A stretch of DNA of 37,624 nt from Sphaerochaetaceae bacterium (lineage in GTDB: Bacteria > Spirochaetota > Spirochaetia > Sphaerochaetales > Sphaerochaetaceae). Below the pieces are notes generated by a model. It did not search any database. It was not told the origin of the DNA and saw nothing but the letters and a program-made list of their open reading frames with translations. The stretch covers positions 1 through 37,624 of the forward strand of contig JAQQAR010000068.1 of the NCBI GenBank assembly GCA_028532765.1. The letters run 5' to 3'. Of the stretch, positions 15,521 through 24,513 are shown piece by piece. Position 1 is the stretch's first letter, and each line of letters opens with the position of its first letter. The position numbers were made by a program, and so were the translations under genes.

Positions 15521-15558
15521 AATTAGCTCGTACCGTATCAGTAAAAGGAGAACTTTGA

Positions 15559-17067
15559 TTGTTGTCAGAAACCATACTTGAAATGAAGGATATCAGCAAA
15601 TCATTTCCTGGTGTCAAAGCTCTGGATTGCGTAGACTTCAAGCTCCGAAAAGGTGAAATCCATGCACTCATGGGCGAAAACGGGGCGGGCAAATCTACAC
15701 TCATTAAAGTCATTACCGGAGTCTATGAAAAAGACGCCGGCTTGATTACCTTACAGGGAGAACCTATTCACTTTAAAGCCCCTGAAGAAGCACAAAACAA
15801 GGGAATAGGTACCGTCTATCAGGAAATAATGCTGTGTCCCAATTTGACTGTTGCTGAAAATATGTTTATCGGCCGTAGTCACAGCCCATTCGTTAATTGG
15901 AAGCAGATGAATGAAAAGGCAGCCCAGTTGCTCGATTCCCTGGGAATCCCCGCAAGTCCAGTCCAGGAACTTGCAAGCTGTTCAATTGCCGTACAGCAAA
16001 TGATTGCCATCGCGCGAGCAGTGGATATGGACTGTAAGATTCTCATACTTGATGAGCCAACATCCTCCCTTGACGAAGACGAGGTACATAAGCTCTTTGC
16101 GCTCATGCGTGAGCTGAAAGAGCGGGGAGTGGGCATCATCTTTATCACACACTTCCTCGAACAGGTGTACGAAGTCAGTGACAGGATCACGGTACTTCGC
16201 AACGGAAAGCTGGTTGGTGAATATGAAACAACCTCGCTCTCCCAAATCGAGCTCATCTCAAAGATGCTGGGTAATGTGCTCGAGGATGTTACTAAACTAA
16301 AAAAACATGAACCGATCGTATCTGATACTTCCATCCCTGTCTTTGAAGGAAAAAAACTTTCAAGTTCCGCAGGGGTTAGACCCTTCAACTTTGCCATACA
16401 AAAAGGTGAGGTGAACGGGTTTGCAGGCCTGCTCGGCTCCGGACGCAGCGAAAGTGTCCGTGCCATATTCGCCGCAGACAAGGTTACTGGTGGTGAAGTA
16501 AAGATGAAAGGCAAGAGGGTGAAGATCAAGACACCCCTGCACGCAATAAAACATGGAATAGGCTATTTGCCTGAAGATCGCAAGGGCGATGGCATTGTCG
16601 AAGACCTGTCGGTACGAGACAATATCATACTCACCCTGCAGGTCCTAAATGGCTTCTTCAAACCAATTCCCAAAAAGCAGGCGGAGCTATTTGCCGATGA
16701 GTATATCAAGAAGTTGAATATCAAGACTCCAACCTCCAATACTCCGATCAAATCACTTTCTGGAGGGAATCAGCAGAAAGTCATACTGGCCCGCTGGTTG
16801 CTCACCAATCCAGAGTATTTGATTCTGGATGAACCAACCCGTGGTATTGATGTTGGAACCAAGGTTGAGATCCAGAAACTGGTCCTCAATCTCGCATCCA
16901 AAGGGATGAGCCTGACATTCATCTCTTCAGAAATTGAGGAGATGCTTCGAACCTGTTCCCGATTGATAGTCATGAAAGACCGCGAAATAGTCGGGGAACT
17001 CAGGGGAACTGATTTGACGGAGAACGATGTTATGAACGTAATAGCACAGGGGGGAAAGAACAAATGA
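15559..17067 (+). CDS. Sugar ABC transporter double ATPase (RbsA/MglA/YtfR type)
   Basis: A 502-residue protein with two fused ATPase domains, as in the monosaccharide CUT2 class. In domain 1 the Walker A is GENGAGKST, the Q-loop is YQEIML, the signature region is degenerate (ELASCSIAVQQM) and the Walker B is ILILDEPTSSLD. In domain 2 the P-loop is GLLGSGRSES, which lacks the usual GKT/S lysine as is typical of this class. It has a good signature (LSGGNQQK) and LILDEPTRGID. The start is a TTG, with AAAAGGAG 8 bases upstream; a second TTG follows immediately. It energises the two downstream permeases and overlaps the next gene by 4 bases. Confidence 0.9.
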   Translation: MLSETILEMKDISKSFPGVKALDCVDFKLRKGEIHALMGENGAGKSTLIKVITGVYEKDAGLITLQGEPIHFKAPEEAQNKGIGTVYQEIMLCPNLTVAENMFIGRSHSPFVNWKQMNEKAAQLLDSLGIPASPVQELASCSIAVQQMIAIARAVDMDCKILILDEPTSSLDEDEVHKLFALMRELKERGVGIIFITHFLEQVYEVSDRITVLRNGKLVGEYETTSLSQIELISKMLGNVLEDVTKLKKHEPIVSDTSIPVFEGKKLSSSAGVRPFNFAIQKGEVNGFAGLLGSGRSESVRAIFAADKVTGGEVKMKGKRVKIKTPLHAIKHGIGYLPEDRKGDGIVEDLSVRDNIILTLQVLNGFFKPIPKKQAELFADEYIKKLNIKTPTSNTPIKSLSGGNQQKVILARWLLTNPEYLILDEPTRGIDVGTKVEIQKLVLNLASKGMSLTFISSEIEEMLRTCSRLIVMKDREIVGELRGTDLTENDVMNVIAQGGKNK

Positions 17068-18149
17068 GCAATATGAAGAAGAACATTTCTCACCTCGTAC
17101 TTCCTCTCTCGGTGATGGCACTTCTCATTGTTATCAATCTGATAAAGGGTGCAGATTATTTTGCCATCAGCATGGTCAACGGAGCATTCTACGGGAATAT
17201 ACCGAATATCCTGTTCGGTGCCTCTGAGTTGGTCATTCTTTCCATAGGCATGACGCTGGTTACTGCAGCCTCACGAGGGCAAGATATCAGCATTGGGGTA
17301 AGTGCAACCATCACTTCAGCCGTATTTGTGCAGTATGTCCTCCAAGCCAGTGAAGTCACCCTGGTTACCATATTCATCGGTTTCCTCTTGAGTTGTCTTA
17401 TGGGCTTGGTCCTTGGAGCCTTCAACGGTACCCTGGTTTCGATATTCAAGGTTCAGCCAATGGTTGCTTCCCTTATACTCTTTACCGGTGGCCGGTCCAT
17501 AGCTTTCATGATTGATGGGAAACTCTCTCCCATTCTGGCTAATGATATATCGAATAAAATAGGTACGGTAATACCAGGCGTACCAGTGCAGACAGCAATA
17601 ATCCTCACTGCTGTTTTTATTGCTATCGTGGCAGTGGTATTCAAGACCACAAACCTGAGACTCTATGTAGAGACTGTAGGAATAAACCCGAACGCGGCGC
17701 GTCTGAACGGTATCAACCCGAAGAAAATCATATTCCTGACCTTCTTGATCATGGGAATATGTACTGCGGTTGCCGGTTTTATTGCTGTGAACAAGGCAGG
17801 ACGGCACGACAGCGTCAACTTGCTTAAACTGATCATGATGGATGCGATTCTTGCCGTGGCTATCGGTGGAAACTCTTTGGGTGGTGGAAAGTTTAGCATT
17901 ACCGGTTCCATAATTGGTGCCTATACGATAGAGATGCTGAACAGGACCCTGCTCAGGCTGGAGATAGACCCATCGATGATCAAGGTCTTCAAGGCTGTTT
18001 TCATTATTATTCTTATGGTGGTTGCCTCTCCGGTGGTCAGGGCTTTCATGAGCAAGAATCTGGATAAGTTCCGTACATGGAGACTCTCTTCAAGCCAACA
18101 AAAGGGACATATCTCCACCACAAATATTGCCGGGAAGCAGGGGGAATAG
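17064..18149 (+). CDS. Sugar ABC transporter permease (RbsC/YtfT type)
   Basis: A 361-residue hydrophobic protein with eight to ten membrane helices of the BPD_transp_2 family. Characteristic segments are TLVTAASRGQDISIGVSATI, FNGTLVSIFKVQPMVASLI, ARLNGINPKKI and the cytoplasmic motif DAILAVAIGGNSLGGGKFS near the end. The ATG overlaps the ATPase stop (ATGA). With the next gene it should form a heterodimeric channel, as YtfT and YjfF do in E. coli, and unlike ribose systems, which use a single permease. Confidence 0.88.
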   Translation: MSNMKKNISHLVLPLSVMALLIVINLIKGADYFAISMVNGAFYGNIPNILFGASELVILSIGMTLVTAASRGQDISIGVSATITSAVFVQYVLQASEVTLVTIFIGFLLSCLMGLVLGAFNGTLVSIFKVQPMVASLILFTGGRSIAFMIDGKLSPILANDISNKIGTVIPGVPVQTAIILTAVFIAIVAVVFKTTNLRLYVETVGINPNAARLNGINPKKIIFLTFLIMGICTAVAGFIAVNKAGRHDSVNLLKLIMMDAILAVAIGGNSLGGGKFSITGSIIGAYTIEMLNRTLLRLEIDPSMIKVFKAVFIIILMVVASPVVRAFMSKNLDKFRTWRLSSSQQKGHISTTNIAGKQGE

Positions 18150-18150
18150 G

Positions 18151-19248
18151 ATGGCATCTGTGAACGTAATCAAACAAAAAGCAAGACTATCAAATTCAAA
18201 TATTCTGTTTCTAATAGCTGCGGTCATCTTTGTACTGATGTACCTGTTTGCAATCATCACCTTTCCCAATAGTTTTCTGCAATTTCAGACATTTTTCGAT
18301 TTATTTAACCTCAATGCACCACTGATCATCATGACCCTCGGCTTATGTATCGTCATGATCGGAGGAGGCATCGATATCTCGATCGGATCGGTGACCGGAT
18401 TGGTGACAATGGCCTGTGCAGTCTTCCTGGAATCCAGGATGGGGAGTATTGGGGGAGCCATCCTTGTAGCTCTGGGTATCGGTATTGCATTTGGAATTCT
18501 GCAAGGATACCTTATCGCCTATCTTGAGATCCAACCATTTATCATTACGCTCTCTGGGTTGTTCTTGGCACAAGGCCTCCTGACTACACTCCATAAGGAT
18601 CCGATCAATGTAACCATGCCTGCATTCGTGAGTTTAAGGGATTTTGATATCGTGATTGCATGGCTAGGTACCAGAAACAGGCTGGGGGTTTTTATTCCGT
18701 GTGAAATAAAACCAGGTACGCTGATCTTTATTGTCCTTCTCGTCATTCTTGCATCCCTTATGAAGTGGTCCCGTTTTGGGCGGAATGTCTACGCCGTCGG
18801 TGGAAACACCCATAGCGCCATGATGCTCGGCATCAATGTTAAGAGGACAATATTCATCACCTATGTGATTAGTGGATTGACAGCCGGTATTGCAGGCTTT
18901 GTCTACATCATGACAACAGGAGCCGGCAATGTCGGTAATGCTGCAGGAGCAGAAATGAAAGCAATAGCATCGGCTATCATAGGTGGTACATTGCTTAATG
19001 GTGGGGTAGGGAACCTGCTTGGGGCTCCAATAGGTACATTGACCCTTTTGATCATTAATGAGCTGATACGAGCAGCGGGGGTTCAATCCAACTGGCAAGC
19101 TATGGTAAGCGGACTCCTCTTGTATTTCTTCATTGTGCTGCAAAGCGTAATCATGTCGCTCCGTGACAGGAGGAAATTCAGCATAGCTCTTCCGCCTTGG
19201 CTACGACTTTCAGGGAAAGAACAGATTGAGGGGCAAAGAGAGCAGTAA
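18151..19248 (+). CDS. Sugar ABC transporter permease (YjfF type)
   Basis: A 365-residue second permease of the same family. It shows TLGLCIVMIGGGIDISIGSVTG, LIAYLEIQPFIITLSGLFLAQG, GGNTHSAMMLGINVKRT and the late motif EMKAIASAIIGGTLLNGGVG. The frame is open from 18127, but the ATG at 18151 follows directly after the previous stop (1-base gap) and has a GGGGGAATAGG ribosome site. It ends the four-gene sugar uptake operon. Two consecutive permeases plus a double ATPase match the ytfQRT-yjfF arrangement. Confidence 0.88.
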   Translation: MASVNVIKQKARLSNSNILFLIAAVIFVLMYLFAIITFPNSFLQFQTFFDLFNLNAPLIIMTLGLCIVMIGGGIDISIGSVTGLVTMACAVFLESRMGSIGGAILVALGIGIAFGILQGYLIAYLEIQPFIITLSGLFLAQGLLTTLHKDPINVTMPAFVSLRDFDIVIAWLGTRNRLGVFIPCEIKPGTLIFIVLLVILASLMKWSRFGRNVYAVGGNTHSAMMLGINVKRTIFITYVISGLTAGIAGFVYIMTTGAGNVGNAAGAEMKAIASAIIGGTLLNGGVGNLLGAPIGTLTLLIINELIRAAGVQSNWQAMVSGLLLYFFIVLQSVIMSLRDRRKFSIALPPWLRLSGKEQIEGQREQ

Positions 19249-19290
19249 CAGCAGAAGAGTTGCTAGGTCTTCGGATGGTAATCATTTATT

Positions 19291-19320
19291 TTCCCCCAAA
19301 GAATTGTTTCGGAGGGGGAA
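19291..19320. terminator. Hairpin between convergent sugar and ATPase/TOPRIM operons
   Basis: TTCCCCC (19291-19297) pairs with GGGGGAA (19314-19320). It lies just after the sugar operon and just beyond the stop of the convergent gene. No T run follows on either strand, so termination efficiency is uncertain. Confidence 0.45.
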
Positions 19321-19324
19321 TGTG

Positions 19325-19930
19325 TCAGTTATTTCGATCCTCTTCTAACGCTTCTGCATCCATCAATAGAAACAACTCCCTCGCGAAATCACATTTGAAG
19401 GGCACTGATGGCTCATCTTGGTGAGTTCGCAAATTCTTAAGAAGGTTGTAGTTGATAGCTAGAGGCATGTCCCCTTTGGTATAGCCTCCTTCGATGAAAG
19501 CCTTGAATAAAGGCATGTACTCATTGCTATGCATGGGTGTCGTGAAGTGATTCCTACTGACACATGATGTCCACCATCTCTGCATCTCCGATTGATCAAG
19601 ATGCATGGAAAGAAAATCTTCAAAGTTCATATGAGAAAAAAGGAAATCTGGGATGTCGATGGATTTTCTCTGATAGTTATCCATGTCTGCATTATCGTTG
19701 CGTTTATACCTGTCCCAATCCACCCAGATATAGATAGTTGTATTTCTATTATCCTTCCTTACTTCCCTAAATTTTTTCACTACCGAGGCAAACAAGCCTC
19801 CATTCGAAGGCCGCGGTATAAAATGCAGTGGTATATCTTCTTCTTCAAGATACCGGTTCAGCTCCTGGATATAGGCTTTCTCTGAAGCTCCCTCACACAC
19901 GATGATTATGTTACGGTTTCTTCTATACAT
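19325..19930 (-). CDS. TOPRIM-like protein, RloB/AbiLii type
   Basis: A 201-residue protein. Its first strand and acidic turn, RNIIIVCEGASEKAY (Glu13), and the later IYIWVDWDRY (Asp71 and Asp73) give the E...DxD pattern of a TOPRIM nuclease/primase fold, as in RloB and AbiLii proteins. The frame extends to 19987, but AGAAGG lies 7 bases before the ATG at 19930, the fold begins there, and this removes a 41-base overlap with the ATPase. It is the second gene of a two-gene operon with an AAA ATPase. By analogy with RloAB-like, AbiL and PARIS systems it is likely the toxic effector of a phage-defence pair. A DUF4435-type assignment is an alternative. Confidence 0.65.
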   Translation of the reverse strand: MYRRNRNIIIVCEGASEKAYIQELNRYLEEEDIPLHFIPRPSNGGLFASVVKKFREVRKDNRNTTIYIWVDWDRYKRNDNADMDNYQRKSIDIPDFLFSHMNFEDFLSMHLDQSEMQRWWTSCVSRNHFTTPMHSNEYMPLFKAFIEGGYTKGDMPLAINYNLLKNLRTHQDEPSVPFKCDFARELFLLMDAEALEEDRNN

Positions 19931-19946
19931 CAATGAACCTTCTGCC

Positions 19947-21212
19947 CTATATATATGAATGAGGGATTCCAGAAAAGGTTCCATCAAGATATTGTTTCCT
20001 AAAGTTTGTCACGTTTCTTACCCCTTCAAAGTCAGAGACCCGCTTGAAAACAGTCCCTTTCTTCAATGTCTTGGTAACGATACCAATCTCTGATACACGC
20101 ATCATGTCTTGTTCCATGATATCTGTATTGTGCGTGGTGAATATCAGCTGTGCGTTTGATATGTTGTATCTTTTATCTTTGAACATCCTCACAATTTCTG
20201 CAAACAAGTAGGGGTGGAGGGAGTTTCCCAGCTCATCGATTACAAGAAGGTTTCCTTTTCTTAGTGCAGTGATTACTATACCGAGCAGACAGGCAACTCG
20301 CTGAGTACCCAAAGATTCATCCTTAAAATTGAACTGAACCTCATTGCCAAAGATATCTTCGTGATACGAATTGATCTCAGTTGCCGTAATTATTTTGTTT
20401 GAGATGTTGAATTCATACTGACTTGCAGGAAAGGAACTATCTTCTTTTCCAATTTCGTCTTTCTTGTACTCCATGCGAGTGATATCGATATCCAGTTTTC
20501 GTAGTATGGTGACAATATCTTTAAAAGCTTTTTGAGGATCCATACCTGAGTCGGTATTCGTCAGTCTGTCCAGTCCAAAAGAAAATGGAAAATCGTTGCT
20601 TGGATATACCTCAACGTTATTGGTGATGAATCCATATGCAACTGTCATGGAGTCGTTCAGGCCAGCATAGTTCTTCCCCACTACAGAGAGGAAAGGAGTC
20701 CTGAACTGTTGTTTTTGATCCAAGCATTCCACTGAAAATATGGTATCAAGCTTCTTTGATGGATATACATCGGTTGCGATGGCTGTGAAAGACCTATTCC
20801 TGTTATCAATAGAAAAGACAACTTCATTATTCTTTACCAGTCTCTCGGTAACAATTGCCTCTCCGTTCACTTCCAAGGAATAAAGAAATTTCTTGTCTTC
20901 CTTGAGAAATTCGAGTGCAAATGAGGTGATATTATCTAGGGGATGCAATTTGTTCGTGGAGATAATCTCCGGATTATAACGGTTTTTTATAATCCCGACA
21001 AACGAAGCGAGCGCCTTTATAATATTGGATTTTCCTGATGCGTTCGCACCATATATTGCCAGACACGGGATGGTCCGGACGTCACCCTCTTCGAGAAATG
21101 GTAAGAGTTCCATCTGCATATATCTATTTGGGGCCTTCCTCTCCGCGTATGACATTGGGAGAGTGAGGTCCAGGATAGATCTATAATTTTTTATTTGAAA
21201 AGATATAATCAT
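19947..21212 (-). CDS. AAA ATPase of the SMC/OLD-like class (RloA/AbiLi type)
   Basis: A 421-residue ATP-binding protein of the AAA_15/AAA_21 type. The N terminus, MIISFQIKNYRSI, is the classic first strand. The Walker A is YGANASGKSNI (residues 55-62), the signature-like segment is DESLGTQRV, the Walker B is LLVIDELGNSLHP (near 325) and the switch is TTHNTDIM (near 360). AAAGGAG stands 11 bases before the ATG. Downstream by 16 bases is the TOPRIM-like partner. In characterised systems of this architecture the ATPase senses a phage component and controls the nuclease partner; here that is inference. The pair sits between a sugar transporter and its probable sensor, consistent with later insertion. 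Confidence 0.8.
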   Translation of the reverse strand: MIISFQIKNYRSILDLTLPMSYAERKAPNRYMQMELLPFLEEGDVRTIPCLAIYGANASGKSNIIKALASFVGIIKNRYNPEIISTNKLHPLDNITSFALEFLKEDKKFLYSLEVNGEAIVTERLVKNNEVVFSIDNRNRSFTAIATDVYPSKKLDTIFSVECLDQKQQFRTPFLSVVGKNYAGLNDSMTVAYGFITNNVEVYPSNDFPFSFGLDRLTNTDSGMDPQKAFKDIVTILRKLDIDITRMEYKKDEIGKEDSSFPASQYEFNISNKIITATEINSYHEDIFGNEVQFNFKDESLGTQRVACLLGIVITALRKGNLLVIDELGNSLHPYLFAEIVRMFKDKRYNISNAQLIFTTHNTDIMEQDMMRVSEIGIVTKTLKKGTVFKRVSDFEGVRNVTNFRKQYLDGTFSGIPHSYI

Positions 21213-21245
21213 AATTATCGAAACTCCTTTAGGGGACTGTTTACA

Positions 21246-21300
21246 GTATTATGTAACCACATTGGTATGTCAAGATAAACAAAAAATATGTTTATCTTGA
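21246..21300 (-). promoter_or_regulatory. Promoter and 11-bp inverted repeat upstream of the ATPase/TOPRIM pair
   Basis: On the minus strand a perfect TTGACA (21273-21268) is followed by a 16-base spacer and TAATAC (21251-21246). The -35 overlaps a perfect inverted repeat, TCAAGATAAAC and GTTTATCTTGA (21270-21280 and 21290-21300) around a 9-base A-rich centre. It could be an operator controlling the defence pair, or alternatively a terminator for the response-regulator operon. Confidence 0.5.
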
Positions 21301-21332
21301 TTTATCATTGAGACAGTAATCTATACACCTTC

Positions 21333-21365
21333 ACCAATATTTTTTGGAAAATGATAGATATTGGT
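21333..21365. repeat. Inverted repeat ACCAATAT...ATATTGGT
   Basis: Perfect 8-base arms separated by 17 bases, between the response regulator and the ATPase gene. The half-site ATTGGTAT recurs at 21261. Role unknown. Confidence 0.35.
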
Positions 21366-21457
21366 ATAACAAAGGCAGTTATACTGAAGTAGTTGGTCTG
21401 ATCCCATTTTAATATTGCAATTCTTAGAGAAGTGAAGACTATAGAGACCCCTCATCT

Positions 21458-23047
21458 TCAATTCTGGCATTTTCCTCCGGATCTGAATTCCCGGGGGGAG
21501 ATGCCTGTATGTTTCTTGAAAATGAAACTGAAATAATGGGGATCTCCAAATCCTACCTCATATGCGATATCTGCGCTTCTGAGCGCTGTCGTCAGCAGCA
21601 GGTCTTTCGATTTATTGATACGGACCCGAGTAAGATATTCAATGAAGGTCTCCCCGGTCTCTTGGGAAAAAATGGTACTGAAATGGTTTGGACTCACGTT
21701 CACGATTGATGCCACTGAATGCAAGGAAATATCCTGATCGGCAAAATGAAGGTTGATATGCTGCTTTGCCTTCTGGATCATTTCATAATACTTTCCTGCC
21801 GATTTGGACTCCCTGAAATCGATGAACGTATCCAGGATCAATTTCACCCCTTCACAGAACGTCTCTTTTGAACTTGCAATCTCTGAAAGTTGCGTTTTCT
21901 GTGACAACCATGGAATAACATCCTGGGAAACACCGCCCAATTCATCAATGATCTTTGATATAGCAACCATCAGATCATAGAGAAGGTAATACCCTATGAG
22001 CGTAGTCTCGAATGGGTGGTCTCCGATCATGGTAATATACTGGGCGATGATCTCATCAACACCAGATTTCTTCACATATTTCAGCCTCTCCGAGATGGGG
22101 CTCCCGTCAAGTTTCAAGAAATCAATTTCAGAAAAGGCATTCAGGTCATGCGTTCCGATGATCAGTTTCTGACCAGTCTTGACAGAGAAATTCACAGCTT
22201 GTTCAGCTTCGGCGAATGATTGGGAGAGGCTCCCGATCCGTTCAACCAACGAGCCTAACCCAATAGCGACCATACAGTCAGTGTTTCGCTCAACTTCATA
22301 TTTTATCGCCTGTCCTAGGGTATAGGCAGTCTCTTCGAGTGATTCGGAAACAAACTGCTTCAACAGTAGGATGAATGAATCCCTGCTTTGTGAAAAGCAT
22401 AATACCTCTTCCTGATTGTCTATAAGGCTGTTTATGTGGAGCTTGGCGGTGATCAATTCAGAATAGTTCTCACAGGAGGTGGAAAGCTTGATGATCGCCA
22501 CAAGGTATCCATGAGCGATAAGGTCAATGCCCATATCACCAGCTTTTTCAAGTGCATCCTCTGTCTTGACAATTCCAGTTACCAGGTCACAGAGCCAGCG
22601 TTCCCTGATCAGGTCCGAATTGGACTGGGCCTGCAGTTTCAGATTTTCTATACTAGAAAGATGCCGTTTTTCTTGTTCAATCCTATCTACCAGTTTGTTG
22701 AGTGTAGAGAGTATATCTGAGGCGGAAATAGGTTTAAGTATGTATTCATCGACGCCAATAGATATCGCTTCCTGTGCATACTGAAATTCATCATGACCTG
22801 AAATTATGACTATCTTTATCCAGGGAAGAATCTTTTTGATGATTCTGGAAAGGCTCAGTCCATCAACAAACGGCATTCTGATATCAGTAATCAGTATGTC
22901 CGGTTTCACATCCTTCATAATGGACAGAGCCATCTCTCCATCTGATGCTTCACCGACGAGAACAAAAGGGCCTGTCCCCGACTGTATACTGTTTCTCAGT
23001 CCCTCACGTACTACTATCTCATCCTCTGCAATAAAAACCTTATACAT
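21458..23047 (-). CDS. YesN-type response regulator with AraC DNA-binding domain
   Basis: A 529-residue regulator. The N-terminal receiver (residues 1-120) has the acidic pair Glu8-Asp9, phosphoacceptor Asp55 in ILITDIRMP, and the lysine in YILKPIS. A middle region of about 300 residues is typical of YesN proteins. The C-terminal 100 residues form two AraC helix-turn-helix motifs: ISLHSVASIVNVSPNHFSTIF and RSADIAYEVGFGDPHYFS. The frame opens at 23068, but the receiver begins at the ATG at 23047, which overlaps the kinase stop by 8 bases. It should be phosphorylated by the upstream kinase. The nearby sugar ABC operon is the likeliest target. Confidence 0.9.
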   Translation of the reverse strand: MYKVFIAEDEIVVREGLRNSIQSGTGPFVLVGEASDGEMALSIMKDVKPDILITDIRMPFVDGLSLSRIIKKILPWIKIVIISGHDEFQYAQEAISIGVDEYILKPISASDILSTLNKLVDRIEQEKRHLSSIENLKLQAQSNSDLIRERWLCDLVTGIVKTEDALEKAGDMGIDLIAHGYLVAIIKLSTSCENYSELITAKLHINSLIDNQEEVLCFSQSRDSFILLLKQFVSESLEETAYTLGQAIKYEVERNTDCMVAIGLGSLVERIGSLSQSFAEAEQAVNFSVKTGQKLIIGTHDLNAFSEIDFLKLDGSPISERLKYVKKSGVDEIIAQYITMIGDHPFETTLIGYYLLYDLMVAISKIIDELGGVSQDVIPWLSQKTQLSEIASSKETFCEGVKLILDTFIDFRESKSAGKYYEMIQKAKQHINLHFADQDISLHSVASIVNVSPNHFSTIFSQETGETFIEYLTRVRINKSKDLLLTTALRSADIAYEVGFGDPHYFSFIFKKHTGISPREFRSGGKCQN

Positions 23048-24512
23048 TGAATCCAACCTCTGGAACACTGAAATATACGGTAGTGCCCTTCTTGTACCGA
23101 CTTGTTATTTCCAGCTTCGTACTTGTATCATAATACAGCTCTAGTCTCTTGTTGACATTATACAGTCCATACACATTGTTCAGATCCTCGGGGTCAGCCG
23201 AACCATTGATCTGTTCCATGATGTTCACAAGTTTCTCTTCCGTCATCCCGATACCATTGTCTTCAACGGAAAAACAGAGCCGATTGTTTTTGCGCCAACC
23301 CTTCACCGTCAAGAAGCCTCGACCTCTCTTGTTCTTGATCCCATGGTACAAAGCATTTTCAACAAGTGGTTGGAGCACCAGTTTCAAGATCTGACAGTCT
23401 GCCATCTCGGGTGAGTATTCAATATCATAATCCAGAATATCCCTGTATCGGATTTTCTGAATCGTCAGATAACTTTTGACATGCTCAAACTCCTCGCGGA
23501 CCGTAAGGAAGTCTTTACCCTTGTTCAGAGAGATCCTGAAAAAACTGGAAAAGGCTCGGGTAATATCGATCACCTGATCATTCTTCTTCTCCTCGGCAAG
23601 CCAGACGATTGTATCAAATGTGTTATAGAGAAAATGCGGTGTTATCTGGGCCTGCAAGGCTTTCATCTCTGATTTCTGCAGGTTTTGTTGTTCCCGAACA
23701 TTCTCTGCGATCAAGGCTTGAATTTTTACAGCCATGATATTCAGGTTGTCGGTCAGCCCGTCAAGCTCACTTACTTGGGGGAGTTGTACCCTGGCAGTGA
23801 AATCTCCCTCAGCAATCTTCTTTGACAAGTTCTCAAGCCTTGTGATTGGAGTATTGATACTGGTTGTCACTGAACGCTGGGTAAAGACAGCGAAGATTGT
23901 AACAAACAGTACCGTGAAAATCTGAATGACAGTGAGTATGAACGTAATACGCTTGTGATGCTCGTTTGTGATTGTTGCTGATTCAATAACACGAACAATG
24001 AAATCCTGCAGGATGTCTGATATTAGGGCAGAAACCCCTCTGATTTCATCGAGGCTCTCTTCATTTTCACTGACCAGGGAGTGGTTTGCCATCTGGTTCC
24101 CCAGCCGGTCAACATTTCGCTTGAGCGTATCGACCGCCCGCCCGGCTACCTCAAGCATCTGGCGGTTCTCCCGCTCCTCAGTCGTTCGCATGATGTCATC
24201 CAGGCTCTCATTGATCCCATCTATGATGGCATACTGGTTGCCTTCATCGAATTTCTTGTTTCCTGCAACGATATCCCAAATCTCGTTGGAGATATCCTCC
24301 TTTACCGTCTGGTTGAGGCTGTTTGCCTTGCTGACATTGGTTATGATCAGGTCATAGCGAGTCATCTGGACAACAAATGAAAAGACCGTGATAACAGGAG
24401 GAGTGATCATCAGAAGGATGATTATCACATAGGAGATCTTAATTCTCTCTTTTATGCTTCTGCTTTTAAACACAGAAAAAATCTTATCAACAATAGAAAT
24501 ATTATTTTTCAT
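23040..24512 (-). CDS. YesM-type sensor histidine kinase
   Basis: A 490-residue membrane kinase of the His_kinase/HATPase pair typical of YesM/LytS proteins. Membrane helices lie near residues 25-48 and 188-210 and enclose a helical periplasmic sensing domain. A HAMP domain follows (about 211-265), then the phosphorylated His293 in QITPHFLYNTFD. The ATP-binding N box is LQPLVENALYHGI (380-392) and the G box DNGIGM (418-423). The frame runs upstream into the preceding gene, but the true start is the ATG at 24512, one base after the binding-protein stop. It probably reads the occupancy of the binding lipoprotein encoded just before it. Confidence 0.9.
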   Translation of the reverse strand: MKNNISIVDKIFSVFKSRSIKERIKISYVIIILLMITPPVITVFSFVVQMTRYDLIITNVSKANSLNQTVKEDISNEIWDIVAGNKKFDEGNQYAIIDGINESLDDIMRTTEERENRQMLEVAGRAVDTLKRNVDRLGNQMANHSLVSENEESLDEIRGVSALISDILQDFIVRVIESATITNEHHKRITFILTVIQIFTVLFVTIFAVFTQRSVTTSINTPITRLENLSKKIAEGDFTARVQLPQVSELDGLTDNLNIMAVKIQALIAENVREQQNLQKSEMKALQAQITPHFLYNTFDTIVWLAEEKKNDQVIDITRAFSSFFRISLNKGKDFLTVREEFEHVKSYLTIQKIRYRDILDYDIEYSPEMADCQILKLVLQPLVENALYHGIKNKRGRGFLTVKGWRKNNRLCFSVEDNGIGMTEEKLVNIMEQINGSADPEDLNNVYGLYNVNKRLELYYDTSTKLEITSRYKKGTTVYFSVPEVGFNV

Positions 24513-24513
24513 G

